Assembly: GCA_027923505.1 (NCBI GenBank)
Contig: BROI01000001.1
Coordinates: forward strand, 2,824,001-2,888,000
Reading direction: 5' to 3'
Length of the DNA: 64,000 bases
Source: Mayamaea pseudoterrestris
Taxonomy: Eukaryota > Bacillariophyta > Bacillariophyceae > Sellaphorales > Sellaphoraceae
Part shown: positions 9,693 to 19,161 of the stretch, piece after piece
Position numbering within the stretch: position 1 is the stretch's first letter
How the letters are laid out: every line of letters starts with the position of its first letter
Made by a program: the position numbers and the translations under genes
The notes under the pieces: generated by a model
Told to the model about the DNA's origin: nothing
What the model saw: the letters and a program-made list of their open reading frames with translations, nothing else
The model's database searches: none

Positions 9693-9700
9693 TGACGTCA
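9693..9700. promoter_or_regulatory. TGACGTCA (CRE/bZIP-type palindrome)
   Basis: A perfect TGACGTCA lies 96 bp upstream of the glutathione transferase ATG. TGACGT cores are bound by bZIP factors, including aureochromes and CO2/cAMP-responsive factors known from photosynthetic stramenopiles. Function here is inferred from position only. Confidence 0.4.
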
Positions 9701-9723
9701 TGAAAGGACTATCCTAGCTTATC

Positions 9724-9733
9724 GTACCGGTAC
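9724..9733. promoter_or_regulatory. GTACCGGTAC palindrome, site 1
   Basis: Perfect 10-bp palindrome, 63 bp upstream of the glutathione transferase ATG at 9796. The same 10-mer occurs at 11546, 18815 and 60152, each 5' of a gene start; see the finding on this motif. Confidence 0.5.
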
Positions 9734-9795
9734 ACGTCTGCGATCGAGTCGAATCGAATCCTTCTCGTCATTGCAAACTCGTTCGCATTCTCCAA

Positions 9796-10832
9796 ATGAA
9801 GCTTCTTCGCCTCGCCTCTATTAAAACAATCTGCCATTGCAATCCAGGCACTCATCGGATATTTGCATCTGCCCTACACTCGTTATCTACAATGGCATCG
9901 ACCGAAGATTATGAACCACCCACGGTTTGGATGTACGAGTCATCGGAGGGAAGTGCTTTCACCTTGAACCGCCCGACAGCGGGCTCGCGCTTTGAGAAGG
10001 CCCTTCCAGTTGGAAAGCATCCCATCCAGCTTTATTCTCTGGCGACTCCTAATGGTCAGAAGGTTACTAACATGCTAGAGGAACTCATCGAAGCTGGTTG
10101 CGATGTCGAATATGACGCATGGAGAATTGACATTAGCAAGGGAGATCAGTTTGGCAGCGACTTTGTCTCGATTAACCCCAATTCCAAGATTCCTGCCATG
10201 CGGGTGTATGAGCCGGGACAAGTACCTTTGAATCTATTTGAAAGCGGATCTATTCTTTTGTATTTGGCTGAGAAGTATAAGGTCTTTTTGCCCGAGGATC
10301 TTCACAAGCGCACCGCGACAATGAACTGGCTTTTTTGGCAGGTCGGATCAGGTCCATACATTGGTGGAGGATTTGGTCACTTCTTCGCTTACGCCAATAT
10401 CAAGCAGAAGTATCCCATTGATCGATTTACCATGGAAACAAAGCGCCAGCTGCATGTTTTGGAGTTACACTTGTCTGAAAATAGGTTCATGGTTGGTGAT
10501 GAATACACTATTGCGGGTACGTGCGAGTAACTAGTCACAGATACCTATTCCGCGGTGTGTTCCTTACCGTTTCGTAACGTGCTGACAACATTACAGACAT
10601 GGCTATTTTCCCTTGGTACGGCGGTGTTGTTCTCGGGAAGCTATACCCTCGCGCAGCTGAATTTTTGAACGTGAAGGCCGAGTATCCAAATGTTATTCGC
10701 TGGGCAGAAGAAATTCTTTCGCGTCCGGCCGTCAAGAGAGGAATGATCGTTAACAAGAGCGGGGGTGAAGAATTTACTCTTCTGGAGCGCCATGAAAGAA
10801 GCGATTTTGACAACTTTCCGACTGCTGCGTAA
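9796..10832 (+). CDS. YghU-like glutathione S-transferase
   Basis: Two exons, 9796-10516 and 10597-10832 (phase-1 GT-AG intron of 80 nt), 318 residues. The N-terminal thioredoxin-like domain has HPIQLYSLATPNGQKV, where TPNG stands in the catalytic position of the YghU/YfcG class, and the cis-proline segment NSKIPAMRV followed by FESGSILLYLAEKY. The second, helical domain ends DMAIFPWYGG in exon 2. The enzyme would use glutathione or glutathionyl-disulfide exchange in redox or detoxification chemistry. A basic 30-residue leader suggests mitochondrial or plastid import, though a second ATG at 9892 (MASTEDYE) could give a cytosolic form. The first ATG was chosen because the frame is open and leader-like. 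A second copy should lie left of the window. Confidence 0.88.
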
Positions 10833-11000
10833 CTAGGAGTACGCGTGTTTCTAGCCAGGAGAAGGACGAGTTACTATATTGTAAATACATACACGCCGAT
10901 GCAACACATAATTTACACGATAACTTGCTTTTGCATGCTAATTATCTATACGTTACGATTTTACGGCTGCCTCAAAGAAGGCGACGACAGATAAAAGCAT

Positions 11001-11430
11001 TTACATCAATTCCTTGTATCGACGATCACCAGTTTTGAGGAATTCGCTCCTACACCACATGTATATACCGAAGGGCACCAGACCCAAGTAAATAATCAAG
11101 ATAGGGGCACCATCAGAATTGACCGAAAATGTTTTCTCGGTAATTTCGCGCTTGCCGTTCCATTCTTCCATAAATTTGTTTTTATTGGCTGCCATAGATG
11201 GTGGATAGCCGCCTGCTTTGCGTCTAAAGGTGAGACAATGCAACCATGAGATAAAAGTATGCAGTCATTGACAAGCGATGGAATGTTTTAGGTATATGCA
11301 TGGTTGGAAGGTGGAAGTCGGAAGCTAACAACCAACGGCATACGATTGCACCTTAGAAGCAAATCATCACATACCTTTGAAGGTGCATCAAAGACACACC
11401 GCTACGCTTCATGGCACTTAAAGAAAGCAT
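11001..11430 (-). CDS. Small single-pass protein, probably mitochondrial
   Basis: Two exons, 11375-11430 and 11001-11223 on the minus strand (151-nt intron, donor GTATGT, acceptor CACCTTTAG), 92 residues. The N-terminus MLSLSAMKRSGVSLMHLQR is a typical amphipathic mitochondrial presequence. It continues RRKAGGYPPSMAANKNKF, then a single hydrophobic segment (PILIIYLGLVPFGIYMW), and ends with charged SEFLKTGDRRYKELM. Size, topology and ending resemble small accessory subunits of respiratory complexes such as complex I, but I cannot assign a specific subunit. The first exon would be missed by an intronless reading. Confidence 0.65.
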
Positions 11431-11679
11431 GGTCCCGTATGTCAATCACAAAGAAGGAAAGGCTACTCGCTTGATATCGCTGCGTCGTCGCTCTCGCTGC
11501 AGCATGATGTGACGTTCCAGATGGTCGTCTCACTGGTTATGATCTGTACCGGTACGACGACCAAGCTATTGCCTTCTATACGTACGACTACGATAGGAAA
11601 GTGAAGCTAAACATTGGTCTCGAAAAAGAAAAACTGCATGCACAAGACACTGTGACAAGACGAGTTTTTAGATAAACAA
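11431..11679. promoter_or_regulatory. Promoter side of the small mitochondrial gene, with GTACCGGTAC site 2 at 11546-11555
   Basis: The 249-bp gap carries the perfect palindrome GTACCGGTAC at 11546-11555, 116 bp upstream of the ATG at 11430. It also contains the 3' flank of the LysM gene. No further gene is seen. Confidence 0.5.
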
Positions 11680-12864
11680 TCATAGCGCGACAAGTCCATC
11701 GTTCGGGAGTAACGGCTTGGTAAGCAACTTCATTTCGACGCCAAACTCACCCTGGCCCTGCTGAGCAAGGTAGATATCATGGGCTTTGGTCGTCTTGCTG
11801 GCGATAGCCGGAATCGAGTCCGGTGGTGTAATTTGCGGAAGTGCAACCTTGTGACTTTCAAGGTCATCAGGAACGTCATCCTCCGGGACAAAAATGGGCC
11901 CATTTCTGATTCCGGCGCCTTTTGCATTCAAGTAGCCTTTCGAAGATGTGATACGTATTTCGCCCGCCTTTAAAGAGTTAGTATCCAAGTCCTTTTCCCA
12001 CTCGCAGTCTTCCCGCGCCGATTGTGAAGCATCTTCCAGTACCCAGTCCGCCAACTCTAGGTAACTAATGATCACAGTGAAGGAGAAACCGCAAATGCGT
12101 GAGTAACTATTTTCTTACTGACAAAAACTGTCACGAGTACAATCTGCATCGACTTACGCTCTCGCTTCGCTTGTGCCGAGATCGGGGTATTCCGCTAAAA
12201 ATGCGTGAAGCTTATATTCCTTGGCATCCGTGTCTTGCACTCGAATACAACCACTGCGTAACGCTTGTTTTGAGAGAGGTATTACTAGTTTCTTTGGAGC
12301 GAGCAAAAGTGAATTACCCGAAAAGCTGTTGGCTTGTCGAAGCCGCGTGACATTAACCTTGTAGGCCAAACAAATTCCTTGAAGCGTGTCTGTCGGAAGA
12401 ACGACATGCTCCACGTAGTCGACACCTAGGACACCCTTACCGCTCGGCCCTAAAGCATTGTCACATGAGTCAATAGTCGATGATGAAGTCGTTCGCTGTA
12501 TCTTACATGGAAGGGAGCATGGCGTACAGTCCGACGTAAGGTGTTGTTCCATACTGGCGAGCGATCGGACTGATCCAACCTTGGCTATCAAAGACGGAGC
12601 TGAGTTTTGCGACAACTGCTTCTCCGATAAAACCTCCCATTCTTCATTATTATCATGAATATCACTTGGGATGTTTTCGACGACCCGCATCGCGAGGACT
12701 TTTTGCTCGTCGACGGAACAATTGACGAGTCGCCATTCCCTCGTATCCTTCTGCTCCTTCCAGATCTTTCCAGTCGGCGGCTTGGGCAGGGGCTCACGCA
12801 GGTGACTGTAGTCCGCCGTCGGTCCTCGCCTGACTATTTTTTGCTGCTTCCAAGGAAAGTTCAT
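11680..12864 (-). CDS. LysM domain protein, copy 2 (complete)
   Basis: Two exons, 12158-12864 and 11680-12064 on the minus strand, 363 residues; donor GTAAGT, acceptor GATCATTAG, phase 2. A LysM domain lies around residues 150-200: HVVLPTDTLQGICLAYKVNV, then RLRQANSF and a closing LVIPL. The N-terminal part is basic and tryptophan-containing without a signal peptide, so a cytosolic or nuclear LysMD-type protein is more likely than a secreted chitin-binding one. The C-terminal half (ELADWVLEDASQSARED, then a Pro-rich tail) is not recognised. Start at 12864 is the first ATG in frame. Part of the same gene appears at the left edge of the window. Confidence 0.75.
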
Positions 12865-13339
12865 GGTTAATAGCGACAAGAGTGTGACTGCTTGTTTGTT
12901 CGCTGACTGCACCTGAACCTATTGTGTGCGAACTTCTTGGATGATGACACCCACCGAACGCACTCGTAATCCGAAGTCGGCCTCACGCAACCAACCGCAA
13001 TGTCGGCAACCCGTTGTCTATGTAGCAACGCCAGTTGACCGAGGCATCCTGGTTCTGCCCTCACTTGAAAAGACTCGACGCTTCTGCAGCGCTTCGAACA
13101 AATTTCGCAACGTGGCCGGCCGGCGTCCATTCACAGTATCGTACTCGTACGACTGACTTGAGTCCCAGTCCGACGCAGTTTGAATGAGCAGCGCGCCATC
13201 ATCGACGACGCTCAACCATCATCGGCGGCCAACTCCTCATTCGGTTTGACAGTATAGTGTAATAAGTATGTACCGGTCTTCATGAGTCTACAATCAATGG
13301 AATAGAGCATGATGAAAATCTGAAGCTTTATCAACCATA

Positions 13340-14824
13340 ATGATGCAACCAATTTCTCCCAAGTCTGAGCGAGAAATCATTATACGACGAACGTCCTCGA
13401 CCGTCGCGCCTCGTTCCGCTTCCTCTGCTCTCGAAGTTCTGGACATTGATGCAATCACATATGACAGCAAATGTCCTCCCATGAAGCTCCGATCACATCA
13501 ACTGGCAAGGCTCCGAAACAGGCTAAAATCGCTTTTTGGCTACCTTTGTGGACTTGTCGCCTTGGTGCTCTTTGTCAACTTGGTTGTCGGCACTAAAATC
13601 TCAGGGTACCTCGGCAACAGTCATATCCACTTAAAGAATGAAACAGAAACAGCAAGTACCAAAAATGGCCGTAAACGTATTACGAGAGCTCCTAGTAAGC
13701 CTCCAACTTTACCACCGACAAAGCTGCCGGATACAGGCAAAATGCGCAGCAGCCGCGGCAGCAACTTGACGAGTAATTCGCCACTTAATGATAATCCTTG
13801 GTTCGAGGACGATGCTTTAGACAGTCAAGCAACTAACGACAAGCCGCTTACCCCAATGGTTGCCAATGCATCCGCTATCTTTACTGAACGTTGGTGTGAC
13901 TTGCATGGTGTCGATTGGATGCCATCAAAGACAAATATTTGGCAGCGAAATGTTCCATACTTTATGATCCCTGGAGCCAAGTACAGCGGAACGTTGGAGC
14001 TTGCGCAGGAGCTTGTGATGCATCCTTCCATCGTACAGGGTCGGTCGCTAGAACCCGCGTTTTTCTTTCAGCACAATTTTCAACGCTACGTGTCGGCAAA
14101 CCACGACAAGACCAAGGTGCTGGCTGCACGTTCACGCATGTATGCTCGAGACTATCCACTGTCTGCTGCATTAAAGCAGCCGAAAAGCAAGCTAGTGTCT
14201 TTTGATGCCACGCCAGGATATCTATTTTACTCGAGCACACTTCCTCGACGAGTACTGTGCGTCATGCCTTGGGTGCGAATGGTTATTGTGCTTCGAAACC
14301 CCGTCGATCGTGTGTGGGAGCACTATCAAGGTGCCAAGACACGGGGCTTGACACTGACTCTAGAGGAGTGGGTGGATAAGGAATTTTTTCTCATGGAGCA
14401 GGTAGGATTGTTGAATGCTACATCCAAGGAGGAGAATTACGCGTGGCACGACTACCAGCGTGCCACTCTTGAAGGCGCGATTGGAAGGTCACTGTACGAT
14501 ATCCAGTTGCGACAATGGTTTCAAGCATTGCGCGCCATTGGCAGAAATCCGTCCAAAACCGTTTACGTTGTGCGGGCCGATGACCTAGCTCTGAATCCGC
14601 AGAAGGAATATTCTGCAATCCTAAAATTCTTACAGCTGACAGACGCTCCTTTAAGGAAGCCTGCTGCATGGAATCGATTCCTAAACAATCAAGCGGAGAG
14701 GGAAGGGATGGACGCAAACACTCGACGACGACTCGAAATGTTTTTTACGCCGTACAGCAAGCGGCTCAAGTCTGTGTTGCGACGATATCGCGTACGAACT
14801 GGAGGTAATCTAAAAAGATTCTAG
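13340..14824 (+). CDS. Type II membrane sulfotransferase-like protein, copy 2
   Basis: Encodes the same 494-residue protein as 808-2292 (N-terminal membrane anchor, stem, sulfotransferase fold with IPGAKYSGT and VLRNPVDRVWEHYQ). The coding sequence differs by one silent change, CAG to CAA at the codon ending 13828. Flanking promoter and downstream gene are duplicated too, so both copies should be expressed alike and double the dose. Confidence 0.8.
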   Translation: MMQPISPKSEREIIIRRTSSTVAPRSASSALEVLDIDAITYDSKCPPMKLRSHQLARLRNRLKSLFGYLCGLVALVLFVNLVVGTKISGYLGNSHIHLKNETETASTKNGRKRITRAPSKPPTLPPTKLPDTGKMRSSRGSNLTSNSPLNDNPWFEDDALDSQATNDKPLTPMVANASAIFTERWCDLHGVDWMPSKTNIWQRNVPYFMIPGAKYSGTLELAQELVMHPSIVQGRSLEPAFFFQHNFQRYVSANHDKTKVLAARSRMYARDYPLSAALKQPKSKLVSFDATPGYLFYSSTLPRRVLCVMPWVRMVIVLRNPVDRVWEHYQGAKTRGLTLTLEEWVDKEFFLMEQVGLLNATSKEENYAWHDYQRATLEGAIGRSLYDIQLRQWFQALRAIGRNPSKTVYVVRADDLALNPQKEYSAILKFLQLTDAPLRKPAAWNRFLNNQAEREGMDANTRRRLEMFFTPYSKRLKSVLRRYRVRTGGNLKRF

Positions 14825-15056
14825 ATATTTAATATTTAAAACATATGTCTATACTTTAGCCATATACTGTAGTACACTGAGACACTGAGATGTCATCCAT
14901 GCTACCGATTGCTATTAGTTGCAGTCGCACTGATGCTGCCGCTAGCTAAAGTCACAGTGGTACTCTATTCACATTCATGGGAGCAAAAATATTTAGCAGT
15001 CGCGAGCGAAACATCAAGCAAAACCAAGTTCCTGCATCACAAAGAAGTTCGAAACT

Positions 15057-15890
15057 ATGAGCAACGCTACTAGGCGTATTGATATGCAGCCGGTCCGACG
15101 TGGACCGAAGCCTGGAAGCAAACATGGAAGAGTTTTGACTCAAAAAGAGTGGCATTCACTCTGCGATCTTTATGTCAACTCTCATGACGATATGGCGCAA
15201 CGTGACTTTTTGATTTCTAATGTGTCGGGAGGTATTGTTAGTGGTACCAGTAGTGAATGTGTTTCTTTCAGTCGCCGGCTAAAGCTTTTTCGCAATGGTG
15301 ACTTGATTCCATCAGAAAGCAAACGAAATCGGCGACCCGAATTCACTGCGCTCGAAGCAAAAATAGTGGCATACATTAGGGAAAATCACCAGAACTTGGC
15401 TAAAGAAAGCGCGAATTTATGGCAGCATATATTGAGTGTAAGTGCCGATTGGGCACACGACTTTGATGAGCCAATCTATCGCGGGTTCAAGGCCAGCGCA
15501 GGATGGCTGCGCCGCGTTTTGAGGCGAAACAGTATTGATCTCAAGATTTCATCGGAACCCAGCAATGAGCCACCAAGTGCTTTTTTGACGCCTCGACATG
15601 CATCGCATCAGGTGAATAGTCAACAGCATCAGCTTGAATTAGCGCCGGCGTTAACAGAACGGACACCTTTGCAACAAGAGGATTTAGAATCGAGTCCAGT
15701 GTCCCTGCAGCAGCAACACGTGGAAATGTCGGACGCGCAGCAACAAATTATTGCTCTTCGTAAGTTTGCCATTGGCTTGGGGATCTCAGTTTCGGGTTTG
15801 GGACATCTTGTTCTGTTCGAAAACGAGTTGTACCAGGCGGACCCCACGACAACGCGACTTTGTTCAACGTCTACCAAGTCTATCTGGTAG
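15057..15890 (+). CDS. CENP-B-type HTH domain protein, copy 2
   Basis: Identical in protein sequence to 2525-3358: basic AT-hook-like N-terminus, one CENPB-type helix-turn-helix region with FKASAGWLRRVLRR, and a Gln-rich tail, without a transposase catalytic domain. Order and spacing to its neighbours are the same as in copy 1. Confidence 0.7.
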   Translation: MSNATRRIDMQPVRRGPKPGSKHGRVLTQKEWHSLCDLYVNSHDDMAQRDFLISNVSGGIVSGTSSECVSFSRRLKLFRNGDLIPSESKRNRRPEFTALEAKIVAYIRENHQNLAKESANLWQHILSVSADWAHDFDEPIYRGFKASAGWLRRVLRRNSIDLKISSEPSNEPPSAFLTPRHASHQVNSQQHQLELAPALTERTPLQQEDLESSPVSLQQQHVEMSDAQQQIIALRKFAIGLGISVSGLGHLVLFENELYQADPTTTRLCSTSTKSIW

Positions 15891-16216
15891 CGGATAATTA
15901 CGCTATACTAGTGTCGTAGAGCATCACTCATGGAATGTGGAATGGTTGGTTTTCTATTACGGCCAAGCGTCTCACGTCGTAGTACGAGTAGCTATTTTGT
16001 AAGTACCTGTCCGACGTCTGTGGTATCTGTATACCTGGAATATAACGCCTCATGAGCTTTGCATCTTCAATGAGTACAGTCAAGCACAGTGAGAATTTAT
16101 CGCATGCCGGCCGTTGATGCTTGCTCCCTCCGACGTCGGCTGAGGTGCATCTGCGCGAAGCGCTCCTCACTTTTTGAAATTTCAGCGACGAAACAAACCT
16201 GTGACGACGGACGACG

Positions 16217-17840
16217 ATGAGGTTATATTGGCTTGTCCTGATATTTGGCATAGTCTCAGGCCATGGCGAATATCGTTCTCTAAAAGATACTGTCGAGTTA
16301 CAAACGATTCTGACGAATTCAACTGGACTGGGTGACGTCCTAGCTCCAATCGTCGGTAAGTCCGTGGACGCATCTGGGGAGCATGAATGACTGACACTGA
16401 CAGTGAAGGACAATTGCGGAGATTGCATCTTAGCGAGCGACATGATGGTCTCCTACATGATTAAAGGATCTCACACAGCTATTTATTAACCAGGTGGACA
16501 GCAAGCACCACAAGGTCGTTACCCATTTTTTGTTCAAGGAAATGGTTGTGGAGCTTCACTTGTTTGGGCGGATGTCGTTCTAACAGCTGCACACTGTCGG
16601 GGCCGCTTCGACGGTCAGGTTCTCGTTAGTGCTGAGCGCAAGAACTGGCCTCAGGGTGGAGCTGTATACAAGAAGACCCTCAGCTCCATGATGTTTCACC
16701 CAATGAATCAAGTTGGTACTTACAAATACGATTTTATGATGTTTAAGATCGAGCCTGTTGAGAATTACGAGTACAAGATTATGCAACTTAATGGCAGTCC
16801 AGCCTCGCCAACTGAAGGAGAAGTTCTGACCGTTATTGGCATGGGCTATACGCAAGAAGGAGGTCCATCGACTGAAATTCTTAATCAAGTCGATGTGATG
16901 GCATTCTCAACCAGTCAATGTCAAGCCTCCTACGGCAGCTCCATTATTCCTGAGGCTATGCTATGTGCTGGCTGGCCACAAGGCGGAAAAGACAGCTGCA
17001 ATGGTGATTCTGGTGCGCCACTATTCAACAGCCAGGGTCAACAAGTTGGTCTTACATCGTTTGGTTCAGGATGTGCGAGGGCCGGCAAGCCTGGTAAGTA
17101 TATATGCGTCCATTAGATCATTGCAATCTTTGAAGATGCTCAAGATGCTTTTTCTAACGAATGTTTCTTTCTCTTCAGGCGTGTATGCCCGAATCTCAGG
17201 AGCAAAAGACTGGATTGATCAAACGATATGCTCGTTGTCTTCTTATCCTCCAAGCTGGTGCTTCGCTCAACAAGCGCCGATCAGCACCCTTACTGTGAAT
17301 CAGCCAGTAGCTCCCCCAACTCAAAGACCAACGCCACCACCATCTCGATATCCAACGCTTCCACCCACACTACCGCCAGTTCCTGTCGCCACTCCAATAC
17401 CAACTCGGTATCCAACTCATCCGCCGATTCCTGTCCCAGTAGTTCCCATTCCAACGCCACAACCTACAGTCATGTTTCAACAGCAAGGCTTCGCTGCAAC
17501 CAACAATGATGAGGCCGCTACGACGTATCGTATCGTCGTGCAGTATGATCGCAAGCCAAACCAAGTGAAATGGCTGATTCGAGAGGGATCGAAAAAGATT
17601 AAGCAATCAAACTACAACAGCGGCGCACCCGAGTCGGGCGTTGTGACTGAGTCACTATTACTAAAATCGGGACACAGGTATAAGCTCATTGTGCGTGATC
17701 AAGGTGGAGATGGGTTTTGCTGTGACGAAGGCATGGGCAAAATTGAAGTGATTGCTACTGTCAACGGCGTTGACCAGCACTTAATCAATATGCTTGCCGA
17801 CATTGGATGGTACAAACGGATCACCTTTACGGCACCGTAG
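16217..17840 (+). CDS. Secreted trypsin-like S1 protease with C-terminal GDGFCC domain (complete copy)
   Basis: Three exons, 16217-16355, 16494-17093 and 17179-17840, 466 residues. A signal peptide (about residues 1-16) and short propeptide lead to IVGG, the zymogen cleavage site, split by intron 1. The catalytic triad is His (LTAAHC), Asp (KYDFMMF) and Ser (GDSGAP). KDSCNGDSG places Asp at chymotrypsin position 189, predicting cleavage after Lys/Arg. A Pro/Thr-rich linker of about 70 residues follows, then a C-terminal domain of about 110 residues with VRDQGGDGFCCDEGMG. The GDG-x-CC-x-x-G motif recurs in secreted stramenopile proteins and may be a Ca- or carbohydrate-binding beta fold. The duplication boundary falls at 17488, between linker and domain, so only this copy keeps the domain. 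Confidence 0.85.
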
Positions 17841-18029
17841 GGCGCGTGGAAAAGCGATGCTTGCTCAACATGCTTTGTCGAAACTTTCATAGAGCGCAGC
17901 GCAAACGCGCGCGCGCATAAATCATAGATAACCTTTTCAGGCGTATATTACTTGAATACCGTAGCTTTGTTGACCTTTAAACCATTGTTAGTGAGTAGTT
18001 TCGATAGTAATAAAGTGTGTAAGGCAAAG

Positions 18030-18686
18030 TCACGTTTCCGTCTTTTGTTCGGCGCGTTTGACAAAGTTGCGAATAGCCTCCAAGACAGTCTTGACCTGCC
18101 GACTCTTGGCCGTTCCAATTCTTGTTTCCAGGCTCGCAAGATATACTTTATATCGCTCCGTTCTTGCCATTCCTGGTCGAATAACACTGTCGGCATCCAA
18201 GTAAGCGTCGTCAGTGTCAAGTGGAGCCAAGACGACTTCACCGTTGTCTTGCAGAATCGTTTGCAGTATGTCTTCCTCGTCATTGTCAGCGTCGCCATTT
18301 GAGTTTGTCTTAAGCGATCCTGCTGCATCCAAAAGTTCTGAAAATACTTGCTGCATTTGCATTTTGCGATATGATATTGGTTGTCGAGTTGAGGTTGTTG
18401 ACGTGCCTAAAAATGTCGATCCTCCTGCACGCGCGGCTTGATAGTCGAATGGATTAAAGTTGTTCTGTCTGATCCAATTCACAGAGTCGTCATCATTGTC
18501 TTCTACTGACATGAGTAATGAACGAGATGAAACTGGAGTGGTTGTGCTGGTGGTTATGAAAGAATTGAGACGTTTCGAAATAGAACGATGGCGCAGTCTC
18601 GTCAAGCCAGAGGCAGTCGACTCAACGTGAAACGCAGACACGCTTCTGCCGAGCATCAATGCTGATAACCAAGCAATCCATGACAT
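18030..18686 (-). CDS. Plastid-targeted protein of unknown function
   Basis: Single exon, 218 residues from the ATG at 18686. The N-terminus MSWIAWLSALMLGRSVSA is a signal peptide, cut before FHV; the Phe at +1 plus the following Ser/Thr/Arg-rich transit region is the classical ASAF-type bipartite plastid signal of algae with red secondary plastids. The mature part has NWIRQNNFNPFDYQAARAGG, an acidic middle, and a helical C-terminus (MARTERYKVYLASLE to AIRNFVKRAEQ). No catalytic motif is recognised. Because the targeting motif is strong, location (stroma) is better supported than function. It shares a divergent promoter with the ankyrin/RCC1 gene. Confidence 0.72.
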   Translation of the reverse strand: MSWIAWLSALMLGRSVSAFHVESTASGLTRLRHRSISKRLNSFITTSTTTPVSSRSLLMSVEDNDDDSVNWIRQNNFNPFDYQAARAGGSTFLGTSTTSTRQPISYRKMQMQQVFSELLDAAGSLKTNSNGDADNDEEDILQTILQDNGEVVLAPLDTDDAYLDADSVIRPGMARTERYKVYLASLETRIGTAKSRQVKTVLEAIRNFVKRAEQKTET

Positions 18687-19161
18687 TTCTTTCACGTTTC
18701 AGAGTCAGGATACACACTTGATGGTATAGCACGGACCGAGCGACGCAGACATGGAGGAAGGACTGTCGCTCGGTTATCATACGTCGTACGAGCAAACCAT
18801 TGATGAGCAGATCGGTACCGGTACGATGCGACTGTGGTCCTGAGTGTAAGCGTCATAACCGGAACGACGTCAGCACATTCGTGGTGTGAAGAATTTGGAC
18901 CAATTCTGATGGCGCCTTCGGCCTCACATCACAAGTTGACCATGGCAATGTAGCTATTGGCACTGACGCCCCACTGCCTTACTCGATTGTACAGTCTGTC
19001 TATTGAGTCGTCGAGGAGGCATTGAGACCTAACACTCACTTGATTGATATCCTCCATTGTCCACTCCTTGACGAACTTACAGACCCGAATCTACGTAGAA
19101 GGTAGAAGTCCAAGAGATTCATCACCCATCAGCAAAAATAGAATACATCAGTAGTTACTAG
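18687..19161. promoter_or_regulatory. Divergent promoter with GTACCGGTAC site 3 at 18815-18824
   Basis: This 475-bp gap between divergent genes carries the perfect palindrome GTACCGGTAC 129 bp upstream of the plastid-protein ATG (and 338 bp from the ankyrin/RCC1 ATG). A GACGTC core is also present near 18865. No gene is seen. Confidence 0.5.

Larger units (their letters stand above)
4957..17488. repeat. Complete second unit of the 12,532-bp tandem duplication
   Basis: Because the block 12533-17488 repeats 1-4956, a simple head-to-tail duplication has a 12,532-bp unit running from 4957 (inside a DUF445 gene intron) to 17488 (inside the last exon of a protease gene). The unit holds eight whole or nearly whole genes plus the two cut end genes. 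Copy 1 of 4957-12532 should lie immediately left of this window. The unit order and the single junction are inferred from the repeat geometry. Confidence 0.9.
12533..17488. repeat. Block repeating 1-4956 (end of copy 2)
   Basis: Same as 1-4956 except for the silent A at 13828. It spans the LysM 5' exon, the sulfotransferase, the CENP-B-type gene and the protease up to its linker. Confidence 0.97.
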
